A stretch of DNA of 64,000 nt from Novosphingobium mangrovisedimenti (GTDB taxonomy: Bacteria; Pseudomonadota; Alphaproteobacteria; Sphingomonadales; Sphingomonadaceae): assembly GCF_025153475.1 (NCBI RefSeq), contig NZ_JANZXA010000009.1, forward strand, positions 1 to 64,000, given 5' to 3'. Both the position numbers and the translations under genes were made by a program. This document shows positions 9,328 to 17,904 of the stretch, piece by piece. The notes beneath the pieces were generated by a model. The model was not told the DNA's origin. It was given only the letters and a program-made list of their open reading frames with translations, and did no database searches. Numbering within the stretch: position 1 is the stretch's first letter; every line of letters begins with the position of its first letter.

Positions 9328-9439
9328 TCTTCTGACCCCTTCACAATGCGGAGGATGAAATCTCGCCAGTCGCCCTAATGAGAAGCCGCAGCGCTGGCAA
9401 GTGCCACGCTGCACTTTGGGGCGGTCCGGCGATTCGGCA

Positions 9440-9466
9440 GCAGGCCGCCACTAAAGGGCGGCCTGC
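9440..9466. terminator. Strong hairpin downstream of aspS
   Basis: Perfect 10-bp stem GCAGGCCGCC/GGCGGCCTGC with a 7-nt loop, directly after the aspS stop. No clear T-run follows, so termination is probable but not certain. Confidence 0.5.
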
Positions 9467-9475
9467 CATAATTCG

Positions 9476-11302
9476 TCAGCCCGCGTCGGGAGCCACGATG
9501 TGGCCCGGCGTCGCTGCCGCCGTCTTCTGCGGTTCGACCACACGCAGGTGCAGTTCGCGAAGCTGCTTGAGTTCGGCCGGAGACGGCGCGCTCATCAACA
9601 GGTCCTCGGCGCGCTGGTTCATCGGGAATAGCGTGATCTCGCGCAGGTTCTGCGCGCCGCACAGCAGCATGACGATACGATCGACACCGGCGGCCATGCC
9701 GCCGTGCGGCGGAGCGCCGTACTGGAAGGCGCGGTAAAGGCCGCCGAAGCGTTCCTCGACATCGGCCTTCGACAGACCGACCTTCTCGAACGCGGCAACC
9801 ATCAGTTCCGGCGACTGGTTACGGATCGAGCCCGAAGCAATCTCATAGCCGTTGCACACGAGGTCATACTGGAACGCCTTGATGGTGAGCGGGTCCTGCC
9901 CGGTCAGCGCTTCCATCCCGCCCTGCGGCATCGAGAACGGGTTGTGTGCGAAATCGACCTTCTTGTTGTCCTCGTCCCATTCGAAGAACGGGAAGTCGAC
10001 AATCCAGCACAGCTCGAAGCGGTCCTGATCGATCAGGTCGAGCTGTTCGGCGACGCGAGTGCGTGCGAGCCCTGCAAGCTTGGCCGCCTGCTCTTCCTTG
10101 CCCGCGGCGAAGAACACGCCGTCATTGGGACCGAGGCACAGTGCCTCGATCAGCGCCGCGGTCTTTTCCTCGCCGTGGTTCTTGGCAATCGGACCACCCG
10201 GGTTGCCGTCCTTGATGTTGATGTAGCCAAGGCCGGAGAAGCCCTCGCCGCGCGCCCAGTTGTTCATCTCGTCGAAGAACTTGCGGCTGCCCGCGCCCGC
10301 GCCCGGCGCCGGGATCGCGCGGATCACACCGCCGTTCTCGACGATGCCGGCGAAGATGCCGAAGCCCGAGCCCTGGAAATGCCCGGTCACGTCCTTGATG
10401 ATCACGGGGTTGCGCAGGTCGGGCTTGTCCGAACCATAGTCGAGCATCGCCTGCGCATATGGAATGCGGCGGAACTCGCCCGAGGGCGTCACCGGCTTGC
10501 CTTCGGCGAACTCGGCAAAAATGCCCTGAACCACCGGCTCCATCGTTTCCCAGATCTCTTCCTGGGTGACGAAGCTCATTTCGAGGTCGAGCTGGTAGAA
10601 CTCGCCCGGCAGGCGATCTGCGCGCGGGTCCTCGTCGCGGAAGCACGGGGCGATCTGGAAATAGCGGTCGAAGCCCGCGACCATCAGCAGCTGCTTGTAC
10701 TGCTGCGGCGCCTGCGGCAGCGCGTAGAACTTGCCGGCATGGATACGGCTCGGCACCAGGAAGTCGCGCGCGCCTTCGGGACTGGAGGCGGTCAGGATCG
10801 GCGTCGAATATTCGGTAAAGCCGATAGCTTCCATGCGCTTGCGCATGTCCGAAATGATCTTCGTGCGCTTGACGATGTTCGCGTGCAGCGTGTCGCGGCG
10901 CAGGTCGAGGAAGCGGTACTTGAGACGGATGTCCTCGGGGTATTCCTGCTCGCCCGCCACCGGCATCGGCAGCTCCTCGGCCCTGGCCAGCACTGTGGCC
11001 GAGCGCGCATAGACCTCGATCTCGCCGGTCGGAAGGTTCGGGTTCACCGTCTCGGGCGTGCGGGCCTTCACGTTGCCCTCGATCGTTACGACGCTTTCCA
11101 GCCGCAGCGAATCGAGCAGTTCCAGCGCCGGGCTGTCGGCGTCGGTCACCACCTGCGTTATGCCGTAGTGATCGCGCAAGTCGACGAACAGGACGCCGCC
11201 ATGATCGCGCTTGCGGTGCACCCAGCCCGAAAGGCGGACCGTCTGGCCAACGTCGGCCGCCTTCAAGGCGCCGCAGGTGTGGGAACGATAGGGATGGGTC
11301 AT
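9476..11302 (-). CDS. aspS: Aspartate-tRNA ligase
   Basis: A 608-aa class II aminoacyl-tRNA synthetase. It has an N-terminal OB anticodon-binding domain ([16 protein letters not shown]), the bacterial GAD insertion, and class II motifs 2 ([10 protein letters not shown]) and 3 ([14 protein letters not shown]). It charges tRNA-Asp (and possibly tRNA-Asn if non-discriminating, which cannot be decided here). The chosen start [11 protein letters not shown] at 11302 matches the family; an in-frame ATG at 11341 would add 13 residues. Confidence 0.97.
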   Translation of the reverse strand: MTHPYRSHTCGALKAADVGQTVRLSGWVHRKRDHGGVLFVDLRDHYGITQVVTDADSPALELLDSLRLESVVTIEGNVKARTPETVNPNLPTGEIEVYARSATVLARAEELPMPVAGEQEYPEDIRLKYRFLDLRRDTLHANIVKRTKIISDMRKRMEAIGFTEYSTPILTASSPEGARDFLVPSRIHAGKFYALPQAPQQYKQLLMVAGFDRYFQIAPCFRDEDPRADRLPGEFYQLDLEMSFVTQEEIWETMEPVVQGIFAEFAEGKPVTPSGEFRRIPYAQAMLDYGSDKPDLRNPVIIKDVTGHFQGSGFGIFAGIVENGGVIRAIPAPGAGAGSRKFFDEMNNWARGEGFSGLGYINIKDGNPGGPIAKNHGEEKTAALIEALCLGPNDGVFFAAGKEEQAAKLAGLARTRVAEQLDLIDQDRFELCWIVDFPFFEWDEDNKKVDFAHNPFSMPQGGMEALTGQDPLTIKAFQYDLVCNGYEIASGSIRNQSPELMVAAFEKVGLSKADVEERFGGLYRAFQYGAPPHGGMAAGVDRIVMLLCGAQNLREITLFPMNQRAEDLLMSAPSPAELKQLRELHLRVVEPQKTAAATPGHIVAPDAG

Positions 11303-11484
11303 GGCGGTTTCGCGTTTCTTCACTGGTAATATGATGTGCAAGCCGTGCCCCCTAGTCGAGTGCCGCCCCGATTTCCAGATGCCGTTTTCGCGGCGGCCTC
11401 CGCGCCGCCGGGTGAAGGCTCGGGTAACCTCAAATAAACCCTTACCTAATTACCCTGATCCCACGGGTCATAAGGAGTCAGGAA

Positions 11485-11709
11485 ATGCCGGCAAACGCCG
11501 CGAGCGCCGAATGGGCGGAAGACGAATTCCATCTTGAAATCGATAGCATCGTAGAAGAGCCCGACCCGGACCATTCGGAAACGCCCACTCCGGGTTCCCA
11601 CGCTTCGGGCGCGCAACTGCGCCGCCGCTTCGTCACCCCCGAAAGCATCGCCGACCTTGCCGGGGCAGAGAAACCCAGCCTCCTGCAGCGCCTCCTCCGG
11701 CGCCGATGA
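11485..11709 (+). CDS. Hypothetical small acidic protein
   Basis: A 74-aa protein with a very acidic N-terminal half (about residues 8-32) and a basic end (LLQRLLRRR). It has an excellent ribosome site, AAGGAG 7 nt upstream of the ATG. No domain is recognised and no transmembrane segment is seen. It stands alone between aspS (divergent) and rnd (same strand, 72 bp downstream). The ribosome site and the position between two core genes support it being real; function is unknown. Confidence 0.6.
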   Translation: MPANAASAEWAEDEFHLEIDSIVEEPDPDHSETPTPGSHASGAQLRRRFVTPESIADLAGAEKPSLLQRLLRRR

Positions 11710-11781
11710 CCGCATATCCGTTGGGGAAACGTCAATGCGGACGTTGATCCCCCGGCGCGTTAGGCGTAACGCCCCTGCTCA

Positions 11782-13005
11782 ATGAAAATTCATCCTCTGA
11801 TCACCAATTCCCAGGACCTCGCAGACCTGTGCGCGCGCCTCGCGAAATCGGACTTCGTGGCCGTCGACACCGAGTTCATGCGCGAAAACACGTACTGGCC
11901 TGAACTCTGCCTTGTCCAGATCGCCAACACCGAAGAGGCCGCGGCCATCGATCCGATGGCCCAGGGCATCGACCTCTCGCCGCTGCTGGACCTGCTCACC
12001 GACAATGAAGACGTGCTCAAGGTCTTCCACGCCGGCGGACAGGACGTGGAGATCATCTACAACGCCACGGGGCGCACCCCGCACCCGATCTTCGACACCC
12101 AGATCGCGATGATGGCGATCAGCCAGTCCGAACAGATCGGCTATTCCAACCTCGTCGAGTCCTGGCTTGGCATCACGGTCGACAAGGGCGCGCGCTTCAC
12201 CGACTGGTCGCGCCGTCCGCTGACCGATCGGCAGATCGACTATGCCATCGGCGACGTCACCCACTTATCGAAGATCTTTCCCAAGATCCTCAAGCGGCTG
12301 GTCAAGACCGGGCGCGGAGCATGGCTCAACGAGGAAATGGAAAAGCTCGCCGATCCGGAAAACTACCGCAACGATCCCGCACAGGCGTGGCGACGGATCA
12401 AGGCCTCGGGCCGCAACCCCACCGTCCTGGGCCGCCTCAAGGCGATCGCGGAGTGGCGCGAGCACGAAGCCCAGAGCAAGAACATCCCGCGCGGCCGTAT
12501 CGCCCGTGACGAGACGCTGGCCGATCTGGCGGGTCATCCGCCCAGGCAGCAGGCCGATCTTGCCAAGGTGCGCGGCCTCTCGCAGGGCTGGAAGGACAAC
12601 GAGATCGGCAAGCGGCTGATGGCCACGATCGCGGGCGCACAATCGCTGTCCGAAGAAGAAATGCCGCCGCGTACGCCGCGGGGAGCACCGCTCGGCAAGG
12701 AAGGCGCGCTCGTCGCTGACCTGCTCAAGCTGCTCCTCAAGATCCGCGCGCGCGAGATCGACGTCGCCGCCCGCCTGCTTTCCCGCAGCGACGAACTGGA
12801 GATGCTGGCCGCCGGCGTGCGCAAGAACCTCGCCGTCATGCAGGGCTGGCGCTACGAGGTCTTCGGGCACGATGCCGTCGATCTGGTCGAAGGCAAGCTT
12901 GCCTTCGCCGTCGAAAACGGCAAGCTGAAGATGACTCACGTCGACGATGCCAAGCAAGGCGATGACGGTATCGCCGAACAAGCGGACAGCCAAGCCACCC
13001 CATGA
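11782..13005 (+). CDS. rnd: Ribonuclease D
   Basis: A 407-aa 3'-5' exoribonuclease involved in tRNA 3' processing. DEDDy exonuclease residues are visible: AVDTEFMR (Exo I), HAGGQDVEI (Exo II) and YAIGDVTHL (Exo III with Tyr). An HRDC nucleic-acid-binding region follows (GRLKAIAEWREHEAQ) and then a C-terminal helical domain. The stop overlaps the oxyR start (ATGA), so the two are translationally coupled. Confidence 0.95.
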   Translation: MKIHPLITNSQDLADLCARLAKSDFVAVDTEFMRENTYWPELCLVQIANTEEAAAIDPMAQGIDLSPLLDLLTDNEDVLKVFHAGGQDVEIIYNATGRTPHPIFDTQIAMMAISQSEQIGYSNLVESWLGITVDKGARFTDWSRRPLTDRQIDYAIGDVTHLSKIFPKILKRLVKTGRGAWLNEEMEKLADPENYRNDPAQAWRRIKASGRNPTVLGRLKAIAEWREHEAQSKNIPRGRIARDETLADLAGHPPRQQADLAKVRGLSQGWKDNEIGKRLMATIAGAQSLSEEEMPPRTPRGAPLGKEGALVADLLKLLLKIRAREIDVAARLLSRSDELEMLAAGVRKNLAVMQGWRYEVFGHDAVDLVEGKLAFAVENGKLKMTHVDDAKQGDDGIAEQADSQATP

Positions 13006-13898
13006 CCGTCTACCAGCCCACGCTCAAGCAGCTGCAATACCTTGTAGCGCTGCATGAGCATGAGCATTTCGGCCGTGCCGCCGAAGCCTGCTTCGTATCC
13101 CAGTCGACTCTCTCGGCCGGCCTGCGCGATCTGGAAACGCTGCTGGGGGTGACGCTGGTAGAACGCACCAAGCGCGCGGTCCGCTTCACGCCGCTGGGCA
13201 ATCAGGTCGTCGCCAAGGCGCATCGCATCCTGCGCGAGACCGAGGAACTTTCCGAACTGGTGCAGTCGAGCGGCAAGCCCCTTTCCGGTGAAGTGCGCAT
13301 GAGCGTGATCCCGACGATCGCGCCGTTCCTGCTGCCGCGCATGCTGCCGCGCCTGCGCCGCGAGCGGCCGAACCTGAAGCTGTTCCTGCGCGAGGAGCCG
13401 AGCCAGCAGGCGATCGAATCGCTCCATCACGGCCGCGCCGATTGCGTGCTGCTGGCCCTGCCCTACGCCACCGGCGAAGTGGAAAAGGAAACGATCGAGC
13501 TCGACGCCTTCTTCGTCGCCTTCCCGCACGACGATCCGCGCAACCCGCCCGCCGAAGTCCTGCCCGAAGTGATCGACGAGAACCGGCTGCTGCTGCTGGA
13601 AGACGGGCACTGCCTGAAGGACCATGCCCTTGCCGCCTGCAACCGGCCCGAACTCAGGGCCTCGGCGACCATGATCGGCACCAGCCTGCACACGCTCGTG
13701 CAGATGGTCGACAACGGTCTTGGCCTGACGATGCTGCCGGAAATGGCCCTCGACGCCGGTATCCTGAACGGCACCAATGTGGTGGCAAGGCCCCTGAACT
13801 CGCCCAACGCCAACCGCGAGATCGCGCTGGTCTGGCGCAAGAACTCCCCGCGATCGGACGAATTCCGGATGTTGGCGGACGAGCTGCGCGCCGGGTAG
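13002..13898 (+). CDS. oxyR: Hydrogen-peroxide sensor/regulator OxyR (LysR family)
   Basis: A 298-aa LysR regulator with an N-terminal winged HTH (LKQLQYLVALHEHEHFGRAA) and a C-terminal effector domain. The two redox cysteines that form the peroxide-sensing disulfide are present in the order CLKDHALAAC, as in characterised OxyR proteins. This makes OxyR much more likely than another LysR. It is coupled to rnd by a 4-bp overlap. No catalase or ahpC gene is adjacent, so its targets lie elsewhere. Confidence 0.92.
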   Translation: MTVYQPTLKQLQYLVALHEHEHFGRAAEACFVSQSTLSAGLRDLETLLGVTLVERTKRAVRFTPLGNQVVAKAHRILRETEELSELVQSSGKPLSGEVRMSVIPTIAPFLLPRMLPRLRRERPNLKLFLREEPSQQAIESLHHGRADCVLLALPYATGEVEKETIELDAFFVAFPHDDPRNPPAEVLPEVIDENRLLLLEDGHCLKDHALAACNRPELRASATMIGTSLHTLVQMVDNGLGLTMLPEMALDAGILNGTNVVARPLNSPNANREIALVWRKNSPRSDEFRMLADELRAG

Positions 13899-13935
13899 CC
13901 ATCGCCCGCGGATCGCGGACGAAAAGCCCGCGCCC

Positions 13936-14529
13936 TCAATCCATGTGCTTGAGGCCGACCCTCAGATAGTCCCAGCCGGTAACCAGCGTCAGCACCGCCG
14001 CCGCCCAAAGGGTCGCCAGACCGACGGTGTGCGGGATGTTGATGTCCAGCCCGCCGATGAAGACGTTCCACCAGGGCATCGCCGCCCCCAGGATCAGGGC
14101 GCCCAGCGAAATCATCTGGAACGCGGTCTTCCACTTGGCCAGCTTGCTGACCGGCACGGAAACCTGCAGCGGCCCGAGAAACTCGCGCAGGCCCGAGACC
14201 GCGATCTCGCGGATCAGGATTACCAGCCCAGCAATCACGTGCATGTCGCCGACATAGGGCCCCGTGAGGATACCCTGCGCCGTGAGCACCAGAATCACCG
14301 CTGCCACCATGATCTTGTCCGCGATCGGATCGAGAAAGATGCCGAGCTTGGAGACAGTCCCGCTCGAACGCGCGAGATACCCGTCGAAATAGTCGGTTAT
14401 GCCCATCAGGCAGTAGAGCCCGAAGGCAAGGCCGTATCCGAACTCCCATTTCGGCCACCACAGCAGGAAGGCCAGCAGCGGAACGGTAAGGATGCGCGAA
14501 AGCGTCAGGATATTCGGAAGGGTGAGCAT
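13936..14529 (-). CDS. pgsA: CDP-diacylglycerol-glycerol-3-phosphate 3-phosphatidyltransferase
   Basis: A 197-aa integral membrane enzyme making phosphatidylglycerophosphate, the committed step to phosphatidylglycerol. The CDP-alcohol phosphatidyltransferase motif is complete: DYFDGYLAR followed by GIFLDPIADK. About six transmembrane helices are apparent. It is convergent with oxyR, and the LplT-like transporter starts 200 bp away on the other strand. Confidence 0.95.
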   Translation of the reverse strand: MLTLPNILTLSRILTVPLLAFLLWWPKWEFGYGLAFGLYCLMGITDYFDGYLARSSGTVSKLGIFLDPIADKIMVAAVILVLTAQGILTGPYVGDMHVIAGLVILIREIAVSGLREFLGPLQVSVPVSKLAKWKTAFQMISLGALILGAAMPWWNVFIGGLDINIPHTVGLATLWAAAVLTLVTGWDYLRVGLKHMD

Positions 14530-14729
14530 GCGAGTCTGCCCATAGCGGCTCGATGCGCGTTACGAAAGCCGCCAATGGACGTCCCGTCACTCCATGCCCT
14601 TCGCCTTGCCAGACAGATTCCGGGCCGAGCTGGAATTAAAGGCTCACCTGGAATTAAAGGGTTGTGCCCTTCGCCCGCCTCATTAAGGGTCCGCGCGACG
14701 AGAGAGTGAGGCCTGTTGCACATACCGTT

Positions 14730-16043
14730 ATGACCACGACGACCAAACTCATACGGGCAAGGCGTTTCCTCCCCTTGTTCGTCACCCAGTTGCTCGGCGC
14801 GTTCAACGACAACTTGTTCAAGAACGCGATGATCCTCTACGTTGTGTACGAGGTCTACCATTCCGAGGCGCAGGAAGCCCGCTTCAGCGCCCTTGCCTCG
14901 GCCATATTCATCATTCCCTTCTTCCTGCTGTCGGCCCTTGCCGGGCAGATGGCAGACATGCGTGACAAGGCCCGGCTGATCCGGATCATCAAGGCCTGCG
15001 AAATCGCCATCATGCTGGTGGGAGGCACCGGTCTGGTGCTCGCCTGGCAGGGAATCGCACTGCATGCACTGGCGATCCCGCTGATGCTGCTGGCACTCTT
15101 CGCGATGGGCATTCACTCCACTTTCTTCGGCCCGATCAAGTACGCCATCCTTCCCCAGCACCTGAAGAAGGAAGAGGTCCTGAGCGGGACCGGGCTGGTC
15201 GAGGCGGGAACCTACCTCGCGGTACTGGCCGGCACGATCGTGGCGGGCTGGATCAGCGTGGAAGCCGCCGCGGCCGCCGTCGTGGGCGTCGCCGCGATCG
15301 GTTTTCTGGCGGGCAGCAAGGTCCCCCCCGCGCCCCCGATGTGCAAGCCGGAGCCGATCGACTTCCATGTCCTGCGTTCGTCGATCACGCTGGTTCGCAC
15401 CACGATGAAGGACCGCCGCGTCTATCTGGCGATCTGCGCGATCAGCTTCTTCTGGGCGATCGGGACCGTGCTGTTCGTCCAGTTCCCGCCACTGGCCAAG
15501 AACATCCTGATGGCCAGCAAGCAGGTGGCCAGCCTGTTCCTGGTCATCTTCTCGGTCGGCGTTGCCATCGGCGCAATGGTGATAAACGCGCTGCTCAAGG
15601 GCACGGTTTCGGCACGCTGGTCACCCATCTCGGTGATCGGCATGGGCGTATTCCTTGTCGCGTTCCAGCAGGTCTGCGCGCTGTGGCCGCCGCACAACGG
15701 GCCCGAAGAGCTGATGGACGTGGCCACTTTCGTGGTTCAGCCGCTGGCCATTCCATTGCTGCTGACGCTATTGGGCATCGCCGTTTGCGGCGGCATGTTC
15801 GTGGTGCCGCTCTATGCCTTCCTGACGACTTTCGTCGACAAGTCGCAGACCGCGCGCACGGTCGCGGCGAACAACATCGTCAATTCCGGGGCCATGGTGG
15901 TTGGCGCACTGCTGACCGAACTGATGACCCTGATGGGCCTGCCGGTAGTGCGGCAGCTTCTGATCGTGGCGCTCAGCTGCGGTGCGTCGGCCTGGCTGGG
16001 CTACCTGCTGTTCCGTGCCGAACGGTCCGCGGCAACCGCCTGA
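14730..16043 (+). CDS. MFS transporter, LplT/Aas N-terminal-like
   Basis: A 437-aa protein with about 12 transmembrane helices. The N-terminal LFVTQLLGAFNDNLFKNA motif is characteristic of lysophospholipid transporters (LplT) and of the MFS half of Aas fusion proteins. It probably flips lysophospholipids across the inner membrane for re-acylation. There is no attached acyltransferase domain, unlike the fused form. I chose the ATG at 14730; an upstream in-frame ATG at 14664 is possible. It is divergent from pgsA, another phospholipid gene. The substrate is inferred from family similarity. Confidence 0.82.
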   Translation: MTTTTKLIRARRFLPLFVTQLLGAFNDNLFKNAMILYVVYEVYHSEAQEARFSALASAIFIIPFFLLSALAGQMADMRDKARLIRIIKACEIAIMLVGGTGLVLAWQGIALHALAIPLMLLALFAMGIHSTFFGPIKYAILPQHLKKEEVLSGTGLVEAGTYLAVLAGTIVAGWISVEAAAAAVVGVAAIGFLAGSKVPPAPPMCKPEPIDFHVLRSSITLVRTTMKDRRVYLAICAISFFWAIGTVLFVQFPPLAKNILMASKQVASLFLVIFSVGVAIGAMVINALLKGTVSARWSPISVIGMGVFLVAFQQVCALWPPHNGPEELMDVATFVVQPLAIPLLLTLLGIAVCGGMFVVPLYAFLTTFVDKSQTARTVAANNIVNSGAMVVGALLTELMTLMGLPVVRQLLIVALSCGASAWLGYLLFRAERSAATA

Positions 16044-16050
16044 ACCGCAC

Positions 16051-16278
16051 TCACGCGATAAAGATGCTTACGGCAACGAAGCTGGCGCAATAAGCGGCCA
16101 GAAAGCCGCGCCAGTCACCTCCGGTCATTCGCCAGCGGCGCGCGGCCTGGGCATTCTCTTCGGCTTCGACGTCGATCCCGAGAGGCTCGGTAAAGACGTG
16201 CTGGGGGAGTGACTGCCGGAACGGATGCCCGGCCGCTTCGTGCGTGAGAACCAGTGCTCGGCGTGTCATGTTTTGCAT
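16051..16278 (-). CDS. Hypothetical small membrane protein
   Basis: A 75-aa protein with a soluble N-terminus (MQNMTRRALVLTHEAAGH) and one C-terminal membrane segment (LAAYCASFVAVSIFIA) preceded by WRMTGGDWRGF. It has the look of a conserved sphingomonad small protein but I cannot name a family. It is convergent with the MFS gene, 7 bp apart. An alternative start lies at 16269 and the frame is open to 16338. Confidence 0.5.
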   Translation of the reverse strand: MQNMTRRALVLTHEAAGHPFRQSLPQHVFTEPLGIDVEAEENAQAARRWRMTGGDWRGFLAAYCASFVAVSIFIA

Positions 16279-16366
16279 GACGCCGATTTTAACGCTTTGT
16301 TTACTTTTCCGCCAAGCGGCTTGCAGCGCCCATCCCAAAACGGGACGAGCGCCCCGGCTGCGCGGA

Positions 16367-16780
16367 TCAGCCTTCCGACATGGCCAGGATATGTTCCCAC
16401 TCTTCGGGCGTGATCACGGCCACGGACAGGCGCGAAAGCTTGATCAGTTCGATACCGGCAAGTTCGGGGTCCGCCTTGATCTGCTTGAGCGTCACGGGGT
16501 TCGCCAGCTTGCGCACCGGCTTCACCTTCACCGCCGCCCACTTGCCTTCGGGATCGGTCGGATCGACAAGCCCCGCCTGACTGATGGTGGCAATCCCGAC
16601 GATCTCCCGGCCGACGTTCGAATGGTAGAAGAACGCCTCGTCGCCCACTTCCATCGTCCGCAGGTTGTTGGCGGCCCGGTGATTGCGCACACCGTCCCAG
16701 GTTCCCTCGCCCTCAGCCACCAGATCGTCCCAGCCATATGCGTCCGGTTCGGACTTCATCAGCCAGTAGTGCTTCGACAT
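16367..16780 (-). CDS. EVE domain-containing protein
   Basis: A 137-aa single-domain protein: MSKHYWLMKSEPD at the N-terminus, TWDGVRNHRAANNLR and FFYHSN in the middle. It is a compact PUA-like EVE domain of normal length. EVE domains bind modified bases in nucleic acids; free-standing bacterial versions are of uncertain role. It is divergent from the 2OG-Fe(II) oxygenase gene, 63 bp away. Confidence 0.88.
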   Translation of the reverse strand: MSKHYWLMKSEPDAYGWDDLVAEGEGTWDGVRNHRAANNLRTMEVGDEAFFYHSNVGREIVGIATISQAGLVDPTDPEGKWAAVKVKPVRKLANPVTLKQIKADPELAGIELIKLSRLSVAVITPEEWEHILAMSEG

Positions 16781-16843
16781 GCATTACCTTTCCATTTGGA
16801 CTATCGAGAGCCGCATAACCGATTCATCACGGATTGCACCACC

Positions 16844-17779
16844 ATGGACCTTGCCGAAATCCCCGTTCTGAGCCTCGATGCGGACCGGGACAACCTGCCT
16901 CCCCTGATCGGCGAAAGCTTCCGTACGTTCGGATTCGCGATGATCCGCGACCACGGCATCGATCAGGGCCTGATCGACCGGGCATGGGCACTGACCGAAC
17001 AGTTCTTCGCCCTGCCGGTCGAAACCAAGATGAAGTACTTCCAGTCCGGCCAGGGCGGTGCGCGCGGCTACACGCCGTTCCGCACCGAAGTTGCCAAGGG
17101 CGCCACCGAAAAGGATCTCAAGGAGTTCTGGCACATCGGCCGGGACCTGCCCGAGGGCTCACCACTAGCGGCAACCATGCAGCCCAACATCTGGCCGGAC
17201 GAAATCGACGGCTTCCGGGAAACCTTCACCCAGCTCTACGCCCAGTTCGACAAGGCCGGCGCCGAAATCCTGTCGGCCATCGCCATCGACCTCGGGCTCG
17301 ACGCGCGCTGGTTCGATCCGGCCATCGAGGACGGAAACTCGGTGTTGCGCCTGCTGCACTACCCGCCCGTGGGCGAAGGGGCCGGCGGCGCCATCCGTGC
17401 CGGGGCGCATGAGGACATCAACCTCATCACCCTGCTGCTGGGTGCCCAGGAGGCGGGACTCGAACTGCTCGGCAAGAACGGCCAGTGGCTCTCGATTGCA
17501 CCGCCCGAAGGGGCCATGGTCATCAACATCGGCGACATGCTGCAACGGCTGACCAACCACGTGCTGCCTTCGACCACGCATCGCGTGCGCAATCCATCCG
17601 GCGACCGGGCCGCGCACAGCCGCTATTCCATGCCGTTCTTCCTGCATCTGCGCAGCGATTTCCAGTTCGTGACGCTGCCCGAATGCGTCACCGCAGATAA
17701 CCCGGATCGTTACCCCGAGGTTATCACGGCCGACGACTACCTGCAGGAACGGCTGCGGGAGATCGGCCTAATAACCTGA
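16844..17779 (+). CDS. Isopenicillin-N-synthase-like 2OG-Fe(II) oxygenase
   Basis: A 311-aa non-haem iron oxygenase. It has the N-terminal DIOX_N region (IPVLSLDAD) and the 2OG-Fe(II) core: iron ligands in AGAHEDINLITLL (HxD) and distal His in STTHRVRNP, with RYSMPFF providing the 2-oxoglutarate-binding Arg. The open frame begins far upstream, but the ATG at 16844 is the natural family start. The substrate is unknown; bacterial members are often annotated by similarity to gibberellin or flavone dioxygenases, which would be over-interpretation. Confidence 0.88.
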   Translation: MDLAEIPVLSLDADRDNLPPLIGESFRTFGFAMIRDHGIDQGLIDRAWALTEQFFALPVETKMKYFQSGQGGARGYTPFRTEVAKGATEKDLKEFWHIGRDLPEGSPLAATMQPNIWPDEIDGFRETFTQLYAQFDKAGAEILSAIAIDLGLDARWFDPAIEDGNSVLRLLHYPPVGEGAGGAIRAGAHEDINLITLLLGAQEAGLELLGKNGQWLSIAPPEGAMVINIGDMLQRLTNHVLPSTTHRVRNPSGDRAAHSRYSMPFFLHLRSDFQFVTLPECVTADNPDRYPEVITADDYLQERLREIGLIT

Positions 17780-17904
17780 TCTCAATGGTAAACATGACTT
17801 TGACCGGGCCGATTCACCTCGGGCCGGTCATCGGCATTTAACCGAAATTTCAGAGTAACCGATTAGCGACCTTTCCTTGGGCAGCAAGCCAAGGGGGCTA
17901 TAGG

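Noticed and set aside
7391..9358. Long plus-strand open frame (655 codons) opposite mltG/fabF/acpP
   Set aside because: Antisense to three certain genes; product is Arg/His/Ala-rich with no domain. High-GC codon shadow. The same holds for 9704-11329 opposite aspS, 17863-19440 opposite the GGDEF/EAL gene and 35135-37327 opposite bamA.
16244..16843. 600-bp upstream extension of the 2OG-Fe(II) oxygenase frame
   Set aside because: It overlaps the EVE-domain gene on the other strand; homology starts at the ATG at 16844.
17802..17829. GACCGG...CCGGTC hairpin before the GGDEF/EAL gene as a terminator
   Set aside because: Stem is interrupted and no T-run follows; too weak to list as a feature.
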